Positions 59,841-64,000 of a DNA stretch of 64,000 nucleotides are shown one piece after another. The stretch is taken from the NCBI RefSeq assembly GCF_000760935.2, contig NZ_CP049744.1, forward strand, positions 1,240,001 through 1,304,000, in the 5' to 3' direction. The stretch's first letter is position 1; every line of letters begins with the position of its first letter. Source of the DNA: Rhodococcoides fascians A25f (GTDB lineage: Bacteria; Actinomycetota; Actinomycetes; Mycobacteriales; Mycobacteriaceae). The notes under the pieces are model-generated. The model was not told the origin of the DNA. It worked only from the letters and a program-made list of their open reading frames with translations, and ran no database searches. The position numbers and the translations under genes are program-made.

Positions 59841-60842
59841 GTGAAGCCTGCAAGGGGAATCGACAGTGTTGCGGTATCGGTCGGGGCGGAATCGGCGGTG
59901 CATACACCGCTGACGACCGAGGACCTCGCGGTCTCGCGGGCGCGGTCCGTCGGGCCTCGTGAGAAAACCGCGAGTCGCTTGCTGAAGTCGACTGCCAACA
60001 AGTTCTACGATGGCGAAGTCGACATCGACTGGGCTGCTCCGGTGGTCGACGGTATGCGGTGGATGCCAGAGCATCGAGTCTCGCTGTACCGAACCAAGCT
60101 GTGGCACAAGCTCTCCGAAGAGCAGCGTCGTGAACTGGGTCGGCACGAGATCGTCAGCATTCTCTCGTTCGGTATCTACGCAGAGGGTTTTCTCAGCGCA
60201 AACCTGCTACGGGTGTTCGGAAAAGGGACGTTCTCCGACCATTCGATGTACTCGATAGCCGAGGTGGGCGAGGAATCGCGCCACTCGATCATGTTCGGAA
60301 AGCTGATCGAGAAGGCGGGCCTGAAGCCGTACCTCATGCCGAGAGCGGGTCTGATCATCGCGAAGATCGGTCAGTTTCTTCCGCTCGGGCCGGCGACCTA
60401 CGGCGGGACGCTTCTCATCGAGGAGGTTCTCGATCGGGCGCAGCGAGAAGCTCAGAACGATCCCGAGATGCAGCCGCACCTGCGCCAGATGATGCGCATC
60501 CACGTGATCGAGGAGTCGCGCCACATCACCTACGCCCGTGAGGAAATGGTGCGCGCGATGCAATCGACCAATCGGGTCAACCGTGCGGTCCACCGCGTCA
60601 TCCTTGCGACGATCGCCAACTTCACGTACCTCGCACTGATCAATCCGCGCGTGTACAGATCCGTCGGTATCAATCCGATTCGCGGAATCGTCACCGCGAT
60701 GGCCAGCCCCACCTACAAGACCAACATGCAGTTCTTCTCCGAACCCATGATCCGATTCTTCGCCGATGCCGGCATGTGCGATGGATTCGTGACCCGTCGC
60801 CTGTGGAAGATGACGCGGGCAATGCCGGACGATCTGGCATGA
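59841..60842 (+). CDS. AurF-like diiron oxygenase
   Basis: A 333-residue protein of the p-aminobenzoate N-oxygenase (AurF) diiron family. VDIDWAAP opens the fold, and a full ligand set is visible: E115, E145-x-x-H148 (EESRH), E194/E195, H221, E225-x-x-H228 (EESRH). It should activate O2 to oxidise an organic substrate. GTG 59841 is preferred because of a G-rich ribosome site seven bases upstream; GTG 59814 is possible. It overlaps the next gene by ATGA. Confidence 0.85.
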   Translation: MKPARGIDSVAVSVGAESAVHTPLTTEDLAVSRARSVGPREKTASRLLKSTANKFYDGEVDIDWAAPVVDGMRWMPEHRVSLYRTKLWHKLSEEQRRELGRHEIVSILSFGIYAEGFLSANLLRVFGKGTFSDHSMYSIAEVGEESRHSIMFGKLIEKAGLKPYLMPRAGLIIAKIGQFLPLGPATYGGTLLIEEVLDRAQREAQNDPEMQPHLRQMMRIHVIEESRHITYAREEMVRAMQSTNRVNRAVHRVILATIANFTYLALINPRVYRSVGINPIRGIVTAMASPTYKTNMQFFSEPMIRFFADAGMCDGFVTRRLWKMTRAMPDDLA

Positions 60843-61702
60843 GCCCACGCTCGTCGGCGGTCCAGTACGATCCGCACGTCGACATCGACTGGGAATCACC
60901 CTGGCAGAGTGAGGCGTCGGCGTTGCCGCGAGACTCGGTGACGTTGTACGGGACTCGCCTGTGGGGCAGGTTGGCCGAGCAGGACCGGCGTACCTTGGCT
61001 CTGCACGAGGCGGTGAGCAGATGGAGCACGGTGTCGTATCTGTCGGCCATGCTGATCGGAACCCAGCTCAGGCGAGTAGCGGAGGAGGGGCTCAACAGCG
61101 CCGATTCTCGCAATGCTCTCGACGAGGTCGCAGGCGGTTCGCGGACCACGATCACTTTCGGACGGCTGGTTCGCGCCACGGAAGTGGCACCCTACAAGCC
61201 GCCGCGGGGCACGACCACAGCCGTCAAGCTGTTGGGCTTTCTACCGCTGGGTGCAGCATCGCGTGCGTCCGTCCTGTTGGTCGAGGAGACCTTCGCTCGG
61301 TCGATGGCCGGTGCGGTGACCGACCCCGGTATCGAGCCCCACGTTCGACAGGCCGTCAAGATCCATGGGCTCGGGAGCGCCGATCGTTTTGCGTCCGCTC
61401 GATCGGAAGTGGTTGCCGCTCAGAGTAACTCGAATGCGGTGGCTCGCGCGTACAACCGTGTGCTGCTCGCTCTGCTGGCCAACGTGATTCTCCGTCTCGG
61501 AGTGTCGTTCGAGGTGTACCGATCCATCGGCATCAGTCCTGCTCGGGGCGCGTTCGCGTCGCGGCGTCGGCGATCCGAGATCAGGCGGCGGGACGCGGAG
61601 AACACCGTTGCCTTCCTCGATTCGGCCGGGATGCTCGACGGCACCATCACCGCAGCGCTGTGGAGACTGACCGGTGTAGTGCCATCGAACGGTCGACGAT
61701 GA
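60839..61702 (+). CDS. AurF-like protein lacking most diiron ligands
   Basis: A 287-residue paralog of the preceding protein: it opens VDIDWESP and aligns along its length. Most metal ligands are replaced: the first Glu is Ser (about residue 69), EESRH has become GGSRT (99-103), and the second EESRH region reads GSADRF. Only the middle Glu pair and one His (H176) remain. It is therefore unlikely to bind two irons and may be a structural partner of the active protein. Coupled by ATGA overlaps on both sides. Confidence 0.8.
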   Translation: MSPRSSAVQYDPHVDIDWESPWQSEASALPRDSVTLYGTRLWGRLAEQDRRTLALHEAVSRWSTVSYLSAMLIGTQLRRVAEEGLNSADSRNALDEVAGGSRTTITFGRLVRATEVAPYKPPRGTTTAVKLLGFLPLGAASRASVLLVEETFARSMAGAVTDPGIEPHVRQAVKIHGLGSADRFASARSEVVAAQSNSNAVARAYNRVLLALLANVILRLGVSFEVYRSIGISPARGAFASRRRRSEIRRRDAENTVAFLDSAGMLDGTITAALWRLTGVVPSNGRR

Positions 61703-63186
61703 CGGTGCACCGCACGGGTGTGCTGATCGTCGGAACGGGGTTCTCCGGGCTCGGCATGGCGATCGAACTCCGTAAGCGCGGGCGCGAGGACTTCCTGGTG
61801 CTGGAGAAGGCAGACGAGGTCGGCGGAACCTGGCGCGAGAACACCTACCCCGGATGCGCCTGCGATGTGCCGTCGCACCTGTATTCGCTGTCGGGGGAGC
61901 CGAATCCGTACTGGTCGAAGATGTGGTCGGGTCAGCCCGAGATTTTCGCGTACCTGAGGTCCCTCGCCGACAAGTACGACGTGCGCCGGAGCGTCCGTTT
62001 CGGCAGCACCTGCTCCGGCGGGTACTGGGACGAGAGGCAGGCGCGCTGGCACGTGAGCACCGCCGAGGGAGACGAGTACATTGCACAGTTCCTGGTCTCG
62101 GGCGTCGGTGCGCTCCACATACCGAACATTCCGACGCTCCCCGGCATCGAGAACTTCACCGGCAAGGTGTTCCACTCGGCCCGGTGGGACCACGAGGTCG
62201 ATCTCACGGGCAAGCGAGTGGCCGTGATCGGAACCGGTGCGAGCGCAGTGCAATTCGTGCCGGAAATCGCCGGACGAGTGGCGCAGTTGCAGTTGTATCA
62301 ACGCACACCCGCGTGGGTACTGCCGCGTCGGAACTTCTCGGTGCCGCCGGTGGTGCAACGAGTGTTCGCACGGGTACCGCTGCTACGGAAAGCTTTTCGG
62401 AACTCGGTGTACTGGAGCGCGGAGGCGTTGGCCGTCGGCCTCAACGGCCACTCCTCGCTGTTGCGTCCCGTCGAGTTTGCGGGCAGACGCTTCATCCGCA
62501 GAGAGATCTCGGACCCGACACTGCGCGCGAAGCTCACCCCGAGCTACCGAATCGGCTGTAAGCGAATCCTCGGCTCCAACACGTACTACAAGGCGCTGAA
62601 TTCCGCACGTGCCGAGGTGATCACCGACGGCATCGCCGAGGTTCGCGAACGCTCGATCGTCGACCGTGGCGGCACCGAACGCGAGGTCGACGTCATCGTC
62701 TATGCGACGGGCTTCCACGTCACCGACGGCTTCGACAGCATGAACGTCGCCGGCGTCGGCGGTCGAAAGCTTGTGCAGCACTGGCAGAAAAACGGCATTG
62801 CAACCCACCTGGGTATCACCGCAGCGGGATATCCCAATGCGTTCTTCCTACTCGGGCCGAACACCGGCCTCGGTCACAACTCGGTGGTGTTCATGATCGA
62901 GCAACAGATCAAGTACGTGCTGCGGGCAGTGGAACTGGTCGAGCGGAGCGACGCGGATGCGATCGCCGTTCGTGAGCAGGTACAGGACCGCTTCGACACC
63001 GAGATACAGAGCAAACTGAGAAACGGGGTGTGGAGCACCGGCGGTTGCACCAGTTGGTATCTCGACAGCACCGGTGTGAACCGAACCGTCTGGCCGGGTT
63101 TCACCTGGCAGTACTGGCTGCGTACCCGCACGATCGATCCCACCGAATACGAACTGCTGCAAGCGAAAGAGAACGTGAACGTATGA
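61699..63186 (+). CDS. Baeyer-Villiger-type flavin monooxygenase
   Basis: A 495-residue class B flavoprotein monooxygenase. FAD motif GTGFSGLGMA (12-21), NADPH motif GTGASAVQ (178-185), and the fingerprint FTGKVFHSARWD (F153 to D164), which fits the BVMO pattern FxGxxxHxxxW. It should insert oxygen into a ketone or oxidise a heteroatom. MymA-type mycobacterial enzymes, which sit next to a SadH-like SDR, are a comparable pairing. ATGA overlap with the upstream gene and with the SDR. Confidence 0.9.
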   Translation: MTVHRTGVLIVGTGFSGLGMAIELRKRGREDFLVLEKADEVGGTWRENTYPGCACDVPSHLYSLSGEPNPYWSKMWSGQPEIFAYLRSLADKYDVRRSVRFGSTCSGGYWDERQARWHVSTAEGDEYIAQFLVSGVGALHIPNIPTLPGIENFTGKVFHSARWDHEVDLTGKRVAVIGTGASAVQFVPEIAGRVAQLQLYQRTPAWVLPRRNFSVPPVVQRVFARVPLLRKAFRNSVYWSAEALAVGLNGHSSLLRPVEFAGRRFIRREISDPTLRAKLTPSYRIGCKRILGSNTYYKALNSARAEVITDGIAEVRERSIVDRGGTEREVDVIVYATGFHVTDGFDSMNVAGVGGRKLVQHWQKNGIATHLGITAAGYPNAFFLLGPNTGLGHNSVVFMIEQQIKYVLRAVELVERSDADAIAVREQVQDRFDTEIQSKLRNGVWSTGGCTSWYLDSTGVNRTVWPGFTWQYWLRTRTIDPTEYELLQAKENVNV

Positions 63187-64000
63187 AGAATCTCGGAAAC
63201 AAGGTCGCCGTCGTCACCGGAGCCGGCTCGGGCATCGGACGAGCACTGGCGATCGACCTGGCCGGCCGGGGTGCGGAACTCGCGCTGTCCGATGTCGACA
63301 CAAGCGGACTCGCCGACACGGTGGCTGCGTGCGAGAAGGCCGGGGCCAAGACCCGCTCGTACGAGTTGGACGTGTCCGACCGCGCCGCTATGTACTTCCA
63401 CGCAGACTCGGTTGTCAGCGATTTCGGCCGGGTCAACCTCGTGGTCAACAACGCCGGAGTGGCGCTGAATGCGGATGTGCTCGAGATGAGTTGGGATGAC
63501 TTCGAGTGGGTCATGAACGTCGACTTCTGGGGAGTTGCGAATGGCACCAAGGCCTTCCTGCCCGCGTTGATCGACTCCGGCGAGGGGCATCTGGTGAACA
63601 TTTCGAGCGTGTTCGGTCTGATGGGTATCCCGGGCCAAAGTGCCTACAATTCCGCCAAGTTCGCTGTTCGCGGATTCACCGAGGCCTTGCGTCAGGAGCT
63701 GAAGATCGCGCGACACCCCGTCGGCGTGACGTGCGTGCACCCGGGCGGCATCAAGACCAACATCGTGGCCAACGCCCGAGGCATGGACAGCCTGGGCGAC
63801 GCCGACAAGGTGTCCGAAGCGTTCCAGCGGATCGCCAGAACAACACCCACTCGCGCGGCGCAGGTCATTCTCGCGGGCGTGGAGAAGAACAAGCCACGAG
63901 TGCTCATCGGCCCGGACGCACGTGGTTTCGACGCCATTCCTCGCATCATCGGCCCGCGCTATCAAGACATCATGGCTCCCCTCAATCGACTCGGCACCGC
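63183..64000 (+). CDS. Short-chain dehydrogenase/reductase (3' end outside window)
   Basis: At least 272 residues of an SDR. Cofactor motif TGAGSGIGRA, NNAGVA, and the active-site Ser with YNSAKFA (Tyr-x-x-x-Lys) are present. D39 at the end of the second strand (LSDVD) favours NAD over NADP. It overlaps the monooxygenase gene by ATGA and would supply or remove the keto group acted on by that enzyme. The C-terminus is beyond the right edge. Confidence 0.9.
   Translation, partial: MKNLGNKVAVVTGAGSGIGRALAIDLAGRGAELALSDVDTSGLADTVAACEKAGAKTRSYELDVSDRAAMYFHADSVVSDFGRVNLVVNNAGVALNADVLEMSWDDFEWVMNVDFWGVANGTKAFLPALIDSGEGHLVNISSVFGLMGIPGQSAYNSAKFAVRGFTEALRQELKIARHPVGVTCVHPGGIKTNIVANARGMDSLGDADKVSEAFQRIARTTPTRAAQVILAGVEKNKPRVLIGPDARGFDAIPRIIGPRYQDIMAPLNRLGT

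Noticed and set aside
60839..61702. Calling the second AurF-like gene a pseudogene
   Set aside because: The frame is intact, full length and translationally coupled on both sides; the loss is confined to metal-ligand positions, which fits a non-catalytic subunit better than decay.

Overview
The window is high-GC DNA from a mycolic-acid actinobacterium, most likely Rhodococcus or a close relative. The evidence is: frequent GTG and TTG starts, a solitary groEL behind tandem CIRCE operators, a complete mce lipid-import operon with yrbE genes, an antigen-85-type mycolyltransferase, and a psd-pssA-Cdc48-like ATPase order that matches the Rv0437c-Rv0435c region of Mycobacterium tuberculosis. I saw no rRNA, tRNA, CRISPR array, insertion sequence or phage gene. 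Both edge genes are cut: an MrpA-type antiporter subunit on the left and a short-chain dehydrogenase on the right.

Layout. 1-9.4 kb: MrpA-like subunit, Nudix hydrolase, PEP-mutase-family enzyme, Cdc48-like ATPase, pssA, psd, then small envelope and stress genes (GlsB-type, SRPBCC, DUF1206), two of them behind sigma-B/F-like promoters. 9.5-13.2 kb: a coupled three-gene signalling unit (receiver-flavoprotein fusion, cyclic-nucleotide-domain histidine kinase, UBP-type zinc finger). 13.3-20 kb: GPP34, DJ-1/PfpI, DoxX, HxlR regulator, BCCT transporter, soluble Ser/Thr kinase, amino-acid permease. 20.2-24.2 kb: groEL, DUF3298 lipoprotein, epoxide-hydrolase-like protein, ABM monooxygenase. 24.2-28.7 kb: alcohol dehydrogenase, DUF59 protein and amidohydrolase divergent from a GAF/Fis activator. 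This is the accessory half of a mim/prm-type (propane/acetone monooxygenase) locus with no monooxygenase present. 28.7-31.2 kb: LigD-type polymerase and a long-form argG. 31.2-35.8 kb: FadR regulator divergent from an aspartase-permease-asparaginase operon. 35.8-39.6 kb: MOSC protein, nicotinamidase, zwf.

39.7-44.5 kb is the most unusual part. Four very small genes (24 to 50 codons, two with near-consensus ribosome sites) surround ppk2 and are followed by an alpha/beta hydrolase and a secreted mycolyltransferase. In Corynebacterium, from memory, the small mycomembrane porins PorA and PorH are encoded beside a ppk2 gene and groEL2 and are O-mycoloylated by a mycolyltransferase, so an analogous peptide system is a testable hypothesis here. 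44.5-49.2 kb: prolyl oligopeptidase (with a 50-base palindrome translated in frame), lipoamide dehydrogenase, M48 protease.

49.4-64 kb: yrbEA-yrbEB-mceABCDEF-mas, all tightly coupled and with unusually short Mce proteins. Next come a DUF4873/methyltransferase protein and a TetR regulator, facing a coupled set of AurF-like diiron oxygenase, a second AurF-like protein that has lost most metal ligands, a Baeyer-Villiger-type monooxygenase and an SDR. This looks like lipid import next to oxidative modification of a hydrophobic substrate that the sequence does not identify.
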